A DNA stretch of 64,000 nt from Methanofervidicoccus sp. A16 (GCF_003351865.1 NZ_CP022242.1:310001-374000); one strand, 5' to 3'; positions 16,482 to 25,960 are shown, counted from the stretch's first letter. Made by a program: numbers and translations. The notes: a model not told the origin generated them from the sequence alone.

Positions 16482-17330
16482 CTAGGAATAAATCTCCCTG
16501 AGGAACGCTACAATATCCTTCTCTGTTATTACTCCTACTAAGTTATCTTTATCCTCTACCACTGGGAGAGCACCTATACCCTTATTGATCATGATCTCTG
16601 CAACACTTCTAAGGGAGTCCTCCCTACTTACCTTCACTGGATCCTTAGCCATTACCTCCTCAACTCTAACGTTTGTTATTTCCCTTACATTTCCAGTAGT
16701 CATACGGTTGAAGGCCCAGTCGCTACCTAACAGTCTTATAAAGTCTGTAGATGTTACCATACCTACCAATCTATCCTCAGATACTACTGGGAGTCTTCTA
16801 AATCCATTTCTCAACATAACCCTTGCTACGTCCTTCAACCTCATCCCTGGAGTGGCAACTATAGGATCCTCTGTCATATAGTCCTGGACAGTTTTACCCT
16901 CTATCTTGTCTATAAGATGGCGTATAACATCCCTCTCAGTTATAATGGATATTAGTATATCCTCTTTATCGATAACAGGAGTACCTCCTACATTCTTCTC
17001 AACGAATATATCTATTACCTCATCCAAGGGTGTAGATTCCCTTACACATACTGGATTGCTGGTCATTATCTCCTTTACAGGTTCATTTATTGCAGATAGG
17101 AGATTATGGTCATGTTTAAACTTCACAAGGTTGTACTTATTTCCTCCTCCCATAAAGTCCAGAATATCCATAGAAGTTACAATACCTTCAATCCTATCTG
17201 TACCTGCATCTACTACAGGTACCCTTCTACTACCACTGTTGTTCATCTTTGAAACTGCATCCCTTATGGTGGTAGAGGGATATACCTTTATAACATCTTT
17301 TTTATCCTTTATTACATCACCCACCCTCAA
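16482..17330 (-). CDS. Protein with four CBS domains
   Basis: A 282-residue protein made of four CBS domains, hence two Bateman modules, with no other domain. Repeating elements are visible as RRVPVVD...IEGIVTSMDIL, GTPVIDKEDILISIITERDVI, RRLPVVSEDRLVGMVTSTDFI and GALPVVEDKDNLVGVITEKDIV. Such modules bind adenosyl ligands (AMP, ATP, S-adenosylmethionine) and act as energy or metabolite sensors. It starts with TTG at 17330, chosen because GGAGGGGAG lies just upstream. It sits directly before fumarase alpha and after another CBS protein, which suggests, but does not prove, a regulatory link to central carbon metabolism. Confidence 0.88.
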   Translation of the reverse strand: MRVGDVIKDKKDVIKVYPSTTIRDAVSKMNNSGSRRVPVVDAGTDRIEGIVTSMDILDFMGGGNKYNLVKFKHDHNLLSAINEPVKEIMTSNPVCVRESTPLDEVIDIFVEKNVGGTPVIDKEDILISIITERDVIRHLIDKIEGKTVQDYMTEDPIVATPGMRLKDVARVMLRNGFRRLPVVSEDRLVGMVTSTDFIRLLGSDWAFNRMTTGNVREITNVRVEEVMAKDPVKVSREDSLRSVAEIMINKGIGALPVVEDKDNLVGVITEKDIVAFLREIYS

Positions 17331-17358
17331 AATCTCCCCTCCTTAAATTTTATTATAT

Positions 17359-17910
17359 TTAGATACTGTCGCTGTCTATACAGTTCTCACAGACGTACTT
17401 TCCATTTATGTATCTTAGACGCCCCTGGTTACCACATACTTCACATACTCCGTATATGGATTCTTGCTCCCTGGGATAATCCTCTCTATCCTTTATCTTA
17501 GATACCTCTATCATTATCTCGAAGATCTTAGGTGAGACAGAGACAATGTCGCTAACTGTAATTATACCTAAAAGTTTTCCATTCTCAACCACTGGAAGCC
17601 TCTTGATATTCTTCTTAGCCATCAACTTTGCAGCCTCTATAATTGTGGCCTTTGGAGATATGGATATAAGTTTTGGAGACACAATATCTTTAATCAAAAC
17701 CTCTTTTGATTTTAGATTTCTCGCAACAACTTTATGAACGAGATCCTTCTCTGTAATTAACCCTACTGGTTCCATTGAATCATCTACTACTACTAAACCT
17801 CCTATCTTCTTATTTTTTAGTATATTGGCAGCGTCGTAGGCAGTGGCATTTAACTTTACAGTCTCCACAGGAGTACTCATAACCTCACTTACAGTAATAT
17901 CAAATTCCAT
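17359..17910 (-). CDS. Two-CBS-domain protein with C-terminal zinc ribbon
   Basis: A 183-residue protein with two CBS domains (about 5-58 and 72-130) and a C-terminal zinc ribbon of two Cys pairs (CEVCGNQG and CENC, about 157-178). CBS pairs sense adenine nucleotides; the ribbon may bind zinc and a protein or nucleic acid. The frame is open four codons further upstream (ATG 17922), but ATG 17910 has GGTGAT at the right distance and is preferred. It is 28 bases upstream of the four-CBS gene, so the two and fumA may form one operon. Confidence 0.85.
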   Translation of the reverse strand: MEFDITVSEVMSTPVETVKLNATAYDAANILKNKKIGGLVVVDDSMEPVGLITEKDLVHKVVARNLKSKEVLIKDIVSPKLISISPKATIIEAAKLMAKKNIKRLPVVENGKLLGIITVSDIVSVSPKIFEIMIEVSKIKDREDYPREQESIYGVCEVCGNQGRLRYINGKYVCENCIDSDSI

Positions 17911-17978
17911 TACTATCACCATTTATAATTAACAATCGTTATAATTTATCTATATTTATTATCCAATATTTATAATTT

Positions 17979-18476
17979 TTATTTTAGATACGCCCTATTT
18001 GTTATCCCCTGACCTAATCCCTCATAAAGTGTAACCTCTATCCACTCTATGTTGTCCACATCTAACTTAAGAAGGGCCTTTTTAATAGCCTCTGTTATAT
18101 AAATAGAGAGTTCCTCCGCAGTGATCCCCTTTAACGGTAAAAGTAAAACATCCTCTAGAGGGAGTTTATACTCCTTTTTACATCTTCTATAGGAGTATAC
18201 AAAGTAGATATAGTCCTCTTCAATAGTGTACTTTATATGTGGATGATCTCTAGGCAACAACAGTTTATGATCTAAGCCTTGGCATACCTCTTTAACAATC
18301 TTTTTTAACACCTTAAAATCTACGACAAAGTTAAACTCTCCAGAGGGCCTTCCACCTAATCTTACATCTACGTAGTATGTATGGCCATGTATAGCCCCAC
18401 AGGATTCATGTCCAAATACTATATGGGCAGATGAAAATCTTAATCCCAAGTATAACCCTTTTAACTCCAGTATCAT
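17979..18476 (-). CDS. queD: 6-pyruvoyltetrahydropterin synthase family protein, QueD-like
   Basis: A 165-residue T-fold enzyme. Zinc ligands appear as FSSAHIV near residue 14 and the motif CGAIHGHTY (about 27-35). CxxxHGH is the pattern of 6-carboxytetrahydropterin synthase (QueD), which makes the precursor of archaeosine and queuosine; other family members make pterins, so the substrate is inferred. DHKLLLPRDHP and EELSIYI also match the family. The ATG at 18476 follows GAGGAAAAAA, a weak ribosome site. Confidence 0.78.
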   Translation of the reverse strand: MILELKGLYLGLRFSSAHIVFGHESCGAIHGHTYYVDVRLGGRPSGEFNFVVDFKVLKKIVKEVCQGLDHKLLLPRDHPHIKYTIEEDYIYFVYSYRRCKKEYKLPLEDVLLLPLKGITAEELSIYITEAIKKALLKLDVDNIEWIEVTLYEGLGQGITNRAYLK

Positions 18477-18849
18477 TTTTTTCCTCTTTTAATGATTTTA
18501 CTAATTTATTTGCTTATTTCCTAAAAGAATATAAAATCAACTGATAATAATTAAGGTTAACAGTAAAGGCAGAACAGTTTTTATCATGGTAAATTTTTCC
18601 TTTCTCCTTTCAAAAATAGGAAGAGAGATATAAATAATGTAGTAATAATGGAAATAATTTTAGTACTCTTAGATCTCAATATTTTATTTTACTATTTTTT
18701 AATGTTCAACAACTTTTAAAACTTACTTTTAAATTTTAATTATATTATTTATAATTATTAATAATTTATTTATATAGTAAATTTATAAAAAGAGGTTTAC
18801 CTATTTAACCTGTTGGAGTTAATTAAATCTTTCCAACCTCGGTGGAACT
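18477..18849 (+). promoter_or_regulatory. Divergent intergenic region with a likely promoter for the antiporter gene
   Basis: A 373-base A/T-rich region between divergent genes. TTTATATAG at 18768-18776 is a good archaeal TATA box for the rightward antiporter gene, and GGTGG at 18840-18844 is the ribosome site of its GTG start. No RNA gene or repeat is recognised in the rest. Confidence 0.5.
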
Positions 18850-20010
18850 GTGGAACTGTATATAACATTCTTTATTATAATAACCTCTATATTCCTAGTA
18901 CCTATCATCTTAAAGAGGTTCAACATACCAGGGATTACTGCTATAATGTTGGCAGGGATACTCATAGGACCTTACGGTCTTGGTATTGTAGATATTGATG
19001 AAGCTCTTAAAACCTTTTCTACCTTTGGAGCCATATTTCTCATGTTCTTGGCGGGAATGGAGGTGGATAATGAAACTCTAATTAGAGGGTTTAAAAGATC
19101 CCTATTTATCTCCCTATTTTCTGCAGTAATATGTGGTATTGGAGGATACTATATAGGAAGTCTTTTAGGTCTCGACTATCTAGGTGCCCTACTTTATGGT
19201 ATTATGTTCGCCTCTAACTCTGTAGGTATAGTTTACGCCCTTTTAGATGAGTTAGATATGATGAGATCAAAGTTTGGAACTATACTCCTGGGAGCTGTTG
19301 TACTATCCGAGGTACTAGGGATGATACTCCTGGCTACAGTATCCAAAATCAGTTTAAATCAGGGTTTAGAGGGATCTGTATTGTTTATTATACAGATACT
19401 CCTCTACATCTTAGGTTTATTACTACTAATTCCACTTATTACAAAGAAGATATTTAAGAGATTTGAAAAACTTCACTGTAGAAAGATACACTTTGTACTT
19501 CTAATAATACTTATCTCCATACTTATTGGAGAGTACGTAGGAATACACCCTATGATATGTGCATTTATTACTGGCGTGGCTGTATCTGAGGCCCTTACTA
19601 AGGAGGAGCATGATATCTTACTTAATAATAATCTAAATGCTATAGGCTACAGTTTCTTTATACCTATATTCTTCCTAACTGTAGGTATGAACACAAATAT
19701 TCGAATGCTGATGAACTTGGACAACTTGGGGATACTTGTTAGTACAGTTGGAGGTTTGATGATTTTAAAAACACTCTCTGGTTATCTCTCCTTTAAAATA
19801 ATAGGTTGTGATAGACTGAAAAGTCTCTATGGAGGTCTATTAACTATCCCTCAAATTTCAGCCCCCCTTGTTGTAGCCTCCGTTGGAAGAGATCTGGGAG
19901 TATTTCCCCATAGTTTATTTGTAACTGTAGTTGTGATGATACTTATAACGTCCATTATAGCCCCGATAGTTATTAGGTATTTAGTAGATAGATATCCCCC
20001 TACAGAATAG
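18850..20010 (+). CDS. Cation/proton antiporter, CPA2 family (NapA/KefB-like)
   Basis: A 386-residue membrane protein with about 12-13 helices, the Na+/H+ exchanger fold of the CPA2 family. Family features include the N-terminal PGITAIMLAGILIGPYGLG, FLMFLAGMEVD, FASNSVGIVYALLDELD and the C-terminal PLVVASVGRDLG. It should exchange protons for Na+ or K+ across the membrane, important in a Na+-dependent methanogen. The helix that in electrogenic relatives carries an Asp-Asp ion site reads GAVVLSEVLGMI here, with Ser-Glu instead. GTG 18850 is supported by GGTGG ten bases upstream. It lacks the C-terminal TrkA-N domain of Kef channels. Confidence 0.85.
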   Translation: MELYITFFIIITSIFLVPIILKRFNIPGITAIMLAGILIGPYGLGIVDIDEALKTFSTFGAIFLMFLAGMEVDNETLIRGFKRSLFISLFSAVICGIGGYYIGSLLGLDYLGALLYGIMFASNSVGIVYALLDELDMMRSKFGTILLGAVVLSEVLGMILLATVSKISLNQGLEGSVLFIIQILLYILGLLLLIPLITKKIFKRFEKLHCRKIHFVLLIILISILIGEYVGIHPMICAFITGVAVSEALTKEEHDILLNNNLNAIGYSFFIPIFFLTVGMNTNIRMLMNLDNLGILVSTVGGLMILKTLSGYLSFKIIGCDRLKSLYGGLLTIPQISAPLVVASVGRDLGVFPHSLFVTVVVMILITSIIAPIVIRYLVDRYPPTE

Positions 20011-20019
20011 ATAATCTCC

Positions 20020-20907
20020 TTATAGAATGGTGATCTCTCTACTACCTTCCACTCTATACTTCAGATCCTTTCCCTTGGCGTTATCCACCAGTAATTGGGA
20101 GATAGAGGGAGTGGTGTATATACCTACAATAGATGTAGTTATCCTTGGGTTTATCTCTAGGATGTATATATCATCTCCTTTTAATAGAATATCTACACCT
20201 ACATAACCATTTAAACCCTCTATCTCCTTAAGTGCCTTCACTGACTCCTCTATCATTCTATCTTTAAGTGGATGATCTATGTTGATCTCTCCTCCGATAT
20301 ATTTCCCATCCTTATAGTACTGTCTATTCAGGGATAAGGGATATAGTTTTTTCCCTACTATGAAACTTGCGGAGTAGGGCTCTCCCTCTATATGCTCCTG
20401 GACTATATAGTTTTCAGAGATTATCAGTTGATTGGAGCCTCCACAACCCTCTATCTCCTTTATTATGTATCTCTTTGGAGGTAAGGTTTTAGGAGTTTTA
20501 ACTACACCTTTTATCCTTTCGTAGGTTAGGTATTTGTTCCCACCTATTTTAACACCTTCACTGTGAGAACCTAAGTTTAAGATATTTCTCTCCTCTATTA
20601 ACTTAGTAAGTCTATAGAGCAACCTATCACTCTCAGGTGCAATTAAAAGGGCTCCCTCTATATCCTCTTTATTTAACACCTCTTTAATTGTTTCTATTAC
20701 ATCGGTATTCCTCTGAACATACACTTTCAGGTTGTCTCTATCTCTGTAATATTCTAAATGTTTTTCACCTATTACTGTAATAACTGTAAAATTACTATTT
20801 AGAAAGTCTTCCAACAGTCTATCAAACATTAATTTGCCCTCTTGGAGTATGCTGGGCTCTATATCTTCATTGCTCCCCACAGCGTACTCAAAAAGGAATA
20901 TACTCAT
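20020..20907 (-). CDS. mfnD: Tyramine-L-glutamate ligase (methanofuran biosynthesis), ATP-grasp
   Basis: A 295-residue ATP-grasp ligase. It matches the methanogen MfnD family in its start (FLFEYAVGS), the linker GNKYLTYERIKG, the nucleotide region PKRYIIKEIEGCGG, the conserved SFIVGKKLYPLSLNRQYY and the metal-binding end GYVGVDILL...LEINPRITTS. MfnD joins glutamate to tyramine in methanofuran synthesis, the C1 carrier of the first step of methanogenesis. Six codons of extra frame lie upstream (20925); ATG 20907 matches the expected N-terminus and has GGAGAAGGGAT before it. Other ATP-grasp amino-acid ligases cannot be excluded entirely. Confidence 0.82.
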   Translation of the reverse strand: MSIFLFEYAVGSNEDIEPSILQEGKLMFDRLLEDFLNSNFTVITVIGEKHLEYYRDRDNLKVYVQRNTDVIETIKEVLNKEDIEGALLIAPESDRLLYRLTKLIEERNILNLGSHSEGVKIGGNKYLTYERIKGVVKTPKTLPPKRYIIKEIEGCGGSNQLIISENYIVQEHIEGEPYSASFIVGKKLYPLSLNRQYYKDGKYIGGEINIDHPLKDRMIEESVKALKEIEGLNGYVGVDILLKGDDIYILEINPRITTSIVGIYTTPSISQLLVDNAKGKDLKYRVEGSREITIL

Positions 20908-20977
20908 AATATATCCCTTCTCCATTTTTATTAAATGTCCTTGAACTTAGAAATTTTTTATATAATAAAAATCCCTC

Positions 20978-21616
20978 TTATTTAACGTATTTTAGTATCT
21001 CCCTTAGATCTCTCCTCTCTATAGAAACATCGGCGTTTTTCTTTAATATTTCCTTTGCACAAAATGCTATACCAAAACCTGCCCTCTTAAACATACTTAT
21101 ATCGTTTGCACCGTCTCCCACAACTACAGTATCCTTTAAATCTATGTTTTCTCTCTTTGCAATCTCCTCAAGGATATCTCCCTTAGCAGTGGAACTCATC
21201 ACCCTTCCCCTTACCTCACCTGTTAACTTCCCATCCTTCACCACAAGTTCGTTAGAGTATGCATAGTCTAAATTTAGATCCTTCTTTATCTTTTCTGTAA
21301 CGATTGTAAATCCCCCACTTACTACACCTACAACATACCCTCTATTTTTAAGTTCCTCTATGGTTTCCTTTGCACCCTTTGTCAATCTCAACTTTGGAAT
21401 CAATTCCTTTACACTATCTATGGGCAATCCCTTTAAGAGTGCTACCCTCTTCCTCAGAGATTCCTCAAAATCTATCTTTCCATTCATGGCATCCTTAGTT
21501 ATCCTCTTTACATCTTCCTCTACACCTGCCAGTTTAGCCAGTTCATCTATTGTCTCCTCCTCTATTAGAGTACTGTCTAGATCAAAGAGCACAAGACCTC
21601 TTTTATTTTTTTTCAT
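20978..21616 (-). CDS. serB: Phosphoserine phosphatase
   Basis: A 212-residue HAD-family phosphatase for the last step of serine synthesis. The nucleophile motif is FDLDSTL (Asp about 13), followed by VVSGGF (motif II Ser), the Lys of SSTAKGD and the metal-binding VVGDGANDISM (motif IV). Size and sequence closely fit the archaeal SerB of known structure. The frame is open a further 29 codons to 21703, but that extension is hydrophobic and atypical, while GGTGATGGG lies exactly before ATG 21616; I therefore start there. It is 70 bases downstream (in transcription order upstream) of mfnD on the same strand. Confidence 0.93.
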   Translation of the reverse strand: MKKNKRGLVLFDLDSTLIEEETIDELAKLAGVEEDVKRITKDAMNGKIDFEESLRKRVALLKGLPIDSVKELIPKLRLTKGAKETIEELKNRGYVVGVVSGGFTIVTEKIKKDLNLDYAYSNELVVKDGKLTGEVRGRVMSSTAKGDILEEIAKRENIDLKDTVVVGDGANDISMFKRAGFGIAFCAKEILKKNADVSIERRDLREILKYVK

Positions 21617-21887
21617 CCCATCACCAGGAATAATATAATTTCCAATATTAACTATTAAAACTCTAATAAAAAGAAAACTACTTATATTAAATAAAACTCT
21701 CATAAAAATAATAAAATTATTATTAAAAAATATGACAAAAAAGAGTAATCTTATTGTTATTCTCTAACTGGGAAGGAGGGATATATTTTATTATTTTATA
21801 ATTTTATTAATTTTTATTTTAATTATTATAATTTTAAAAATATCTGTACTAAACAAATAACTAGTTTATAATTTTCAAAAGGATAAT

Positions 21888-22634
21888 ATGCTGAAATATC
21901 AGAAAGTTGGAGATATAGTTCTAGTAAAGAGAGATTTGTCTCAGGAGGAGATAGATTACATAGTGAATAAAACTAGGTGTAAAACGATAGTAAAATACGA
22001 AGGTATAAAAGGAGATCTTAGAAGACCAAAGATCAAGATAATATATGGCAGTGAGACCGAAACTATCCATAAGGAATACGGTTGTCTATTTAAATTGGAT
22101 GTATCGAAGGTTATGTGGAGTATGGGCAATATAGAGGAGAGGAAAAGGATGGCTCATATATCCCATCCAAGGGAAGTAGTAGTAGATATGTTTGCAGGAA
22201 TAGGTTACTTCTCTATACCTATGGCCAAGTACTCCAGGCCTAAGAGAATCTACGGGGTAGAGATAAATCCAGATGCCTACTACTATCTAGAGGAAAATAT
22301 TAGGTTAAATAAGTTGAAGAATGTTGTACCTATTTTGGAGGATAATAGGAATTTAGACCTTGAGAATATTGCAGATAGGGTAATAATGGGATACATACTT
22401 AAAACTAGGTTCTTCTTAGATAAGGCTTTTCAACTTCTAAAAGAGGAAGGAGGAGTTATACACTATCACGATACCTTACCTGAGAAGGCGATATATTCAG
22501 AGGGTGTTTGTAATATAATCAAAACTGCTGAAAATTACAATTATAGATTAACATCCTACCACGTACATATGATAAAAAAATATGCTCCAGGGGTATGGCA
22601 TATAGTGATAGATGCTAGGGTGGAGGGGCGTTGA
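21888..22634 (+). CDS. taw2: tRNA(Phe) wybutosine aminocarboxypropyltransferase (Taw2/TYW2)
   Basis: A 248-residue Rossmann-fold S-adenosylmethionine enzyme of the Trm5/TYW2 family. SAM motif VVDMFAGIGYFSIPMAKY (about 102-119), VEINPDAYYYLEEN and the acidic pocket EDNRNL are clear. The stretch WSMGNIEERKRM is the TYW2-type version of the motif that in Trm5 begins with SPRLSTER, which favours transfer of the aminocarboxypropyl group to 4-demethylwyosine at position 37 of tRNA-Phe over guanine methylation. Monocistronic on the plus strand; ATG follows AAAGGATA. Confidence 0.83.
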   Translation: MLKYQKVGDIVLVKRDLSQEEIDYIVNKTRCKTIVKYEGIKGDLRRPKIKIIYGSETETIHKEYGCLFKLDVSKVMWSMGNIEERKRMAHISHPREVVVDMFAGIGYFSIPMAKYSRPKRIYGVEINPDAYYYLEENIRLNKLKNVVPILEDNRNLDLENIADRVIMGYILKTRFFLDKAFQLLKEEGGVIHYHDTLPEKAIYSEGVCNIIKTAENYNYRLTSYHVHMIKKYAPGVWHIVIDARVEGR

Positions 22635-22677
22635 TCTTTTACCTATATTTGTGCTACAAAACACACAAAACCATAAC

Positions 22678-22687
22678 CTTTATATAG
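22678..22687 (+). promoter_or_regulatory. TATA box of the thermosome gene
   Basis: CTTTATATAG preceded by an A/C-rich stretch (AAAACCATAAC) fits an archaeal BRE plus TATA box. Transcription would start about 25 bases later, near 22710, leaving a leader of about 50 bases with the strong site GGAGGAGGTGGGAGG just before the GTG start. Confidence 0.7.
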
Positions 22688-22760
22688 AAGTTTGTAATCA
22701 TATATATACCGAAGGAGTAGAATATAAAGTAATAAAAAAATAAAAGGAGGAGGTGGGAGG

Positions 22761-24392
22761 GTGGCAGCAACCCAACCAATAGTAATACTACCTGAGAATG
22801 TAAAAAGATTTGTAGGAAGAGAAGCACAGAGAATGAACATATTAGCAGGGAGAGTTATAGCAGAAACTGTAAGAACTACCTTAGGTCCAAAGGGAATGGA
22901 CAAAATGTTAGTTGATGATTTAGGAGACATAGTTGTTACAAACGATGGTGTAACAATATTGAAAGAGATGAGTGTAGAGCACCCTGCTGCAAAGATGTTA
23001 ATTGAAGTTGCTAAGACCCAGGAGAAGGAAGTTGGAGACGGTACAACAACAGCAGTTGTTATAGCAGGTGAGTTGTTAAGAAAGGCTGAGGAGTTGTTAG
23101 ATCAGAACGTACACCCAACAATAATCATAAAAGGATACCAATTAGCACTTGAGAAGGCTCAGGAGATATTGAAGGAAATAGCAATAGATGTTAACCCAGA
23201 AGATAAGGACATGTTGAAGAAAATAGCAATGACCTCCCTAACTGGAAAAGGTGCTGAGAAGGCTAGAGAGAAGTTAGGAGAGATAGTAGTTGAGGCTGTT
23301 ACAACCGTTGTAGATGAAAACGGTAAGGTAGATAAGGATCTAATAAAGATCGAGAAGAAGGAAGGTGCTTCAGTAGACGAGACAGAGTTAATTAAGGGTG
23401 TAGTAATAGACAAGGAGAGAGTAAACCCACAGATGCCTAAGAAAGTTGAAAATGCTAAGATAGCACTACTCAACTGTCCAATAGAGGTAAAAGAAACTGA
23501 GACAGATGCTAAGATAAACATAACAGATCCTGCAAAGATGATCGAGTTCATAGAGCAAGAAGAGAAGATGATAAAGGACATGGTAGACCAGATAAAGGCA
23601 TCTGGTGCAAACGTAGTATTCTGTCAGAAGGGTATAGACGACCTTGCTCAGCACTACTTGGCTAAGGCTGGAATACTCGCTGTAAGAAGAGTCAAGAAGT
23701 CTGACATGGAGAAACTTGCTAAGGCTACAGGTGCAAACATAATAACAAACATAAAGGACCTTACAGCAGAGGACCTTGGAGAGGCTGGAGTTGTATCTGA
23801 GGAGAAGATTGCTGGAGACGCAATGATATTCGTAAGAGAGTGTAAGGATCCAAAGGCTGTAACAATCTTGGTAAGAGGTACAACAGAGCACATTGTAGAT
23901 GAGGTAGCAAGGGCAATTGAGGATGCAATTGGAGTAGTTGCCTGTACAATAGAGGACGGTAAGATAGTTGCTGGTGGTGGGGCAACAGAGGTAGAGTTGG
24001 CAATGAGATTGAGAGACTACGCCGATACAGTAAGTGGTAGAGAGCAGTTGGCAGTAAGAGGATTTGCTGACGCACTAGAGGTAATACCAAGAACACTGGC
24101 TGAAAACGCTGGTCTAGACGCAATAGAGATGATGGTAAACCTCAGAGCTAAACATGCAAATGAGGGTAATGCAGCATATGGGTTGAACGTCTTCACAGGA
24201 GAAATAGAGAACATGGTAGAGAATGGAGTTGTTGAACCATTAAGAGTCAAAACACAGGCTATCCAGTCAGCAGCAGAGGCTGCTGAGATGTTGTTGAGAA
24301 TAGACGATATAATAGCTGCTGAGAAATTAGACAGTAAGGACAAGAAAGGAGGCTCTGAGGACTTTGGAGGAGATGACTTGGGAGGTATGTAA
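22761..24392 (+). CDS. thsA: Thermosome subunit (archaeal group II chaperonin)
   Basis: A 543-residue chaperonin that assembles into double rings and folds proteins with ATP, with a built-in lid. Visible hallmarks: [13 protein letters not shown] and [10 protein letters not shown] near the N-terminus, [15 protein letters not shown] (ATPase Asp), [13 protein letters not shown], and the C-terminal Gly/Met tail (DLGGM). It starts with GTG at 22761 behind a very strong ribosome site (AGGAGGAGGTGGGAGG), as expected for an abundant heat-stress protein. Only one subunit gene is seen in this window, so the ring may be homomeric; further copies elsewhere cannot be excluded. Confidence 0.97.
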   Translation: MAATQPIVILPENVKRFVGREAQRMNILAGRVIAETVRTTLGPKGMDKMLVDDLGDIVVTNDGVTILKEMSVEHPAAKMLIEVAKTQEKEVGDGTTTAVVIAGELLRKAEELLDQNVHPTIIIKGYQLALEKAQEILKEIAIDVNPEDKDMLKKIAMTSLTGKGAEKAREKLGEIVVEAVTTVVDENGKVDKDLIKIEKKEGASVDETELIKGVVIDKERVNPQMPKKVENAKIALLNCPIEVKETETDAKINITDPAKMIEFIEQEEKMIKDMVDQIKASGANVVFCQKGIDDLAQHYLAKAGILAVRRVKKSDMEKLAKATGANIITNIKDLTAEDLGEAGVVSEEKIAGDAMIFVRECKDPKAVTILVRGTTEHIVDEVARAIEDAIGVVACTIEDGKIVAGGGATEVELAMRLRDYADTVSGREQLAVRGFADALEVIPRTLAENAGLDAIEMMVNLRAKHANEGNAAYGLNVFTGEIENMVENGVVEPLRVKTQAIQSAAEAAEMLLRIDDIIAAEKLDSKDKKGGSEDFGGDDLGGM

Positions 24393-24413
24393 AACCTCCC
24401 AACAATATTTTTT
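24378..24413 (+). terminator. Hairpin terminator overlapping the thermosome stop codon
   Basis: A perfect 9-bp stem, TTGGGAGGT (24378-24386) with ACCTCCCAA (24394-24402), closes a 7-base loop that contains the TAA stop of the thermosome gene. It is followed by CAATATTTTTTACTT. Stem plus T-tract is typical of factor-independent termination; archaeal RNA polymerase needs mainly the T-tract. Confidence 0.65.
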
Positions 24414-24598
24414 ACTTATGTTTATATTCGTATATTTAAATATATTAATGCATTATGTGAAATAAATAGAGTGGAGATTAATGGAAATATTAAGAAATGG
24501 AATTGGTTATAAAGATAAATTATAAATAATAAAAACTAGTTTTTATTAATATACATTAGTATCTTTAAATAAATGAATATAAACCTCCATAAAAAAAA

Positions 24599-24675
24599 TG
24601 GTGGGCCCAGCCGGATTCGAACCGGCGACCCTCGCCTTGTAAGGGCGATGTCATAGCCAGCTAGACCATGGGCCC
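24599..24675 (-). tRNA. tRNA-Val (anticodon UAC)
   Basis: On the minus strand the sequence folds into a full cloverleaf: acceptor GGGCCCA with TGGGCCC, D arm around GGTCTAGCTGGCTATGAC, anticodon stem TCGCC/GGCGA with loop CTTACAA (anticodon UAC, valine), variable loop GGGTC and T arm GCCGGTTCGAATCCGGC. The discriminator A is followed by an encoded CCA (24599-24601). A run of eight T follows directly (24591-24598 on the complement) and should end transcription. No intron. Confidence 0.97.
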
Positions 24676-24697
24676 GAATATAACAATTACAATTTTA

Positions 24698-24707
24698 CTA
24701 TATAAAT
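24698..24707 (-). promoter_or_regulatory. TATA box of tRNA-Val
   Basis: Reading on the minus strand, ATTTATATAG lies 23 to 32 bases before the first tRNA base (24675), exactly where an archaeal TATA box should be if transcription starts at or next to the mature 5' end. Confidence 0.7.
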
Positions 24708-24738
24708 ATTACGGTTTAATGTATATACATGCACTACT

Positions 24739-25815
24739 GTGTTAAGGGAAACCATGAAAGATAAGGTACTTAAAAATTTTTTAAAAGATAGGGAAGAGAT
24801 AATAAAATACTCTTCAAAGAGAGATGAAAGGAGTATAGAGAAATTTAAAAAAATGTTAATGGAATTAAAGGAAGAAAAGAAGGTGAATATTGTAGCAGAC
24901 TACACAGAGTACAATCCTCTCCATTTGGGGCATAAGTACTGCCTAAGTAGAGGTAAAGAGAAGGGGCTCTTTATAAGTGTACTTCCTGGACCTCTTGAGA
25001 GGAGTGGTAGAGGGGTGCCCTATCTAGTAGATAGATACATAAGGGCGGAAATGGCTATAAGGGCAGGGGCAGATATTGTTATCGAAGGACCTCCTATGGG
25101 TATTATGGGCTCTGGGCAGTATATGGAGTGTATCGTCAAAATGTTCCACACTATAGGGGTGGATATCATACCTAGAGGGTATATAAGAGACAGTAATATG
25201 GAGAAAATAATAGATCTCATAAATAGAGGATATCACATCAGTGTAAAACCCTATAGAGTATCCTGTATCGAAACTGGAGAGTACATCTGTGAGAAACTTG
25301 AGATAGACAACTATGTAATAGCATCTTTATCATATACAATCTATAAACTTAACAAGAAGTATAACTTGAACTTCAATCCAAAGTTCTTATTTGTAGAGAG
25401 ATTAGAGGGTATAAATGGTAGCAAAATCAGGGAGTGTGTATATAAAGGTAGATTCGAGGAGATAAGGGGAATGATTCCTGAAACTACCTTGGAGGTTCTA
25501 GAGGAATATTCGAAGGGAGATATAGAAAGTATTATCCTAAAGAGATTTGAGGATAGAATATTGGAAACTGTCAACGAATACTCCCTTGAAAAGTATATTC
25601 CAAAGAATATAGGTGAAGTGTTGGAGAAAAATAGGCCCTATAAAAGTATTGAAGAGATTAAAGAAACTATACCTCAAGGTTTTTCTAAACATTTTAAGGA
25701 AAGGATTATATCAAGACTGGAGTGTAGAATAGAGAAGGATATTATCTCCGAATATATTAAAAACTATCCTCCTAAGATAAAGATCTTATCTATAAATGAA
25801 GATATATTATCCTAA
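24739..25815 (+). CDS. HIGH-motif nucleotidyltransferase family protein (TmcAL-like N-terminus)
   Basis: A 358-residue protein of the nucleotidyltransferase alpha/beta-phosphodiesterase superfamily. EYNPLHLGHKYCLSRG at about residues 55-70 contains the HxGH nucleotide motif, and GINGSKIREC (about 228-237) matches the second conserved ISSTxIR-type motif. The EYNPxHxGH form recalls the tRNA(Met) cytidine acetate ligase TmcAL, but the rest does not allow me to name the substrate. The C-terminal third is helical and charged. GTG 24739 and ATG 24754 are both possible starts; neither has a strong ribosome site. The gene is divergent from tRNA-Val. Confidence 0.65.
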   Translation: MLRETMKDKVLKNFLKDREEIIKYSSKRDERSIEKFKKMLMELKEEKKVNIVADYTEYNPLHLGHKYCLSRGKEKGLFISVLPGPLERSGRGVPYLVDRYIRAEMAIRAGADIVIEGPPMGIMGSGQYMECIVKMFHTIGVDIIPRGYIRDSNMEKIIDLINRGYHISVKPYRVSCIETGEYICEKLEIDNYVIASLSYTIYKLNKKYNLNFNPKFLFVERLEGINGSKIRECVYKGRFEEIRGMIPETTLEVLEEYSKGDIESIILKRFEDRILETVNEYSLEKYIPKNIGEVLEKNRPYKSIEEIKETIPQGFSKHFKERIISRLECRIEKDIISEYIKNYPPKIKILSINEDILS

Positions 25816-25960
25816 CTCTACCATATATTTTTTAACTCTCTAATAAATTATTATTTTAAAAATAACAATAACTTTAAATTTCTATTAAATAATCCTAATT
25901 ATAAAAATTATTATAAAAATATCAAAAAAGTAAAGATTAATTTTTTAGGAGGGGAATACT

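Noticed and set aside
15770-17346. Plus-strand frames opposite fumarase and CBS genes
   Set aside because: Translations are Ser/Ile/Thr-rich antisense artefacts; the minus-strand genes have clear families.
17926-17945. AACAATCGTT, also seen near 28124, as a possible operator
   Set aside because: Too short, imperfect and only two or three occurrences in AT-rich DNA; no consistent distance to promoters.
23159-24343. Many overlapping minus-strand frames opposite the thermosome gene
   Set aside because: They are antisense shadows of a strongly coding, low-stop sequence, with Ser/Leu-rich translations and no starts with ribosome sites.
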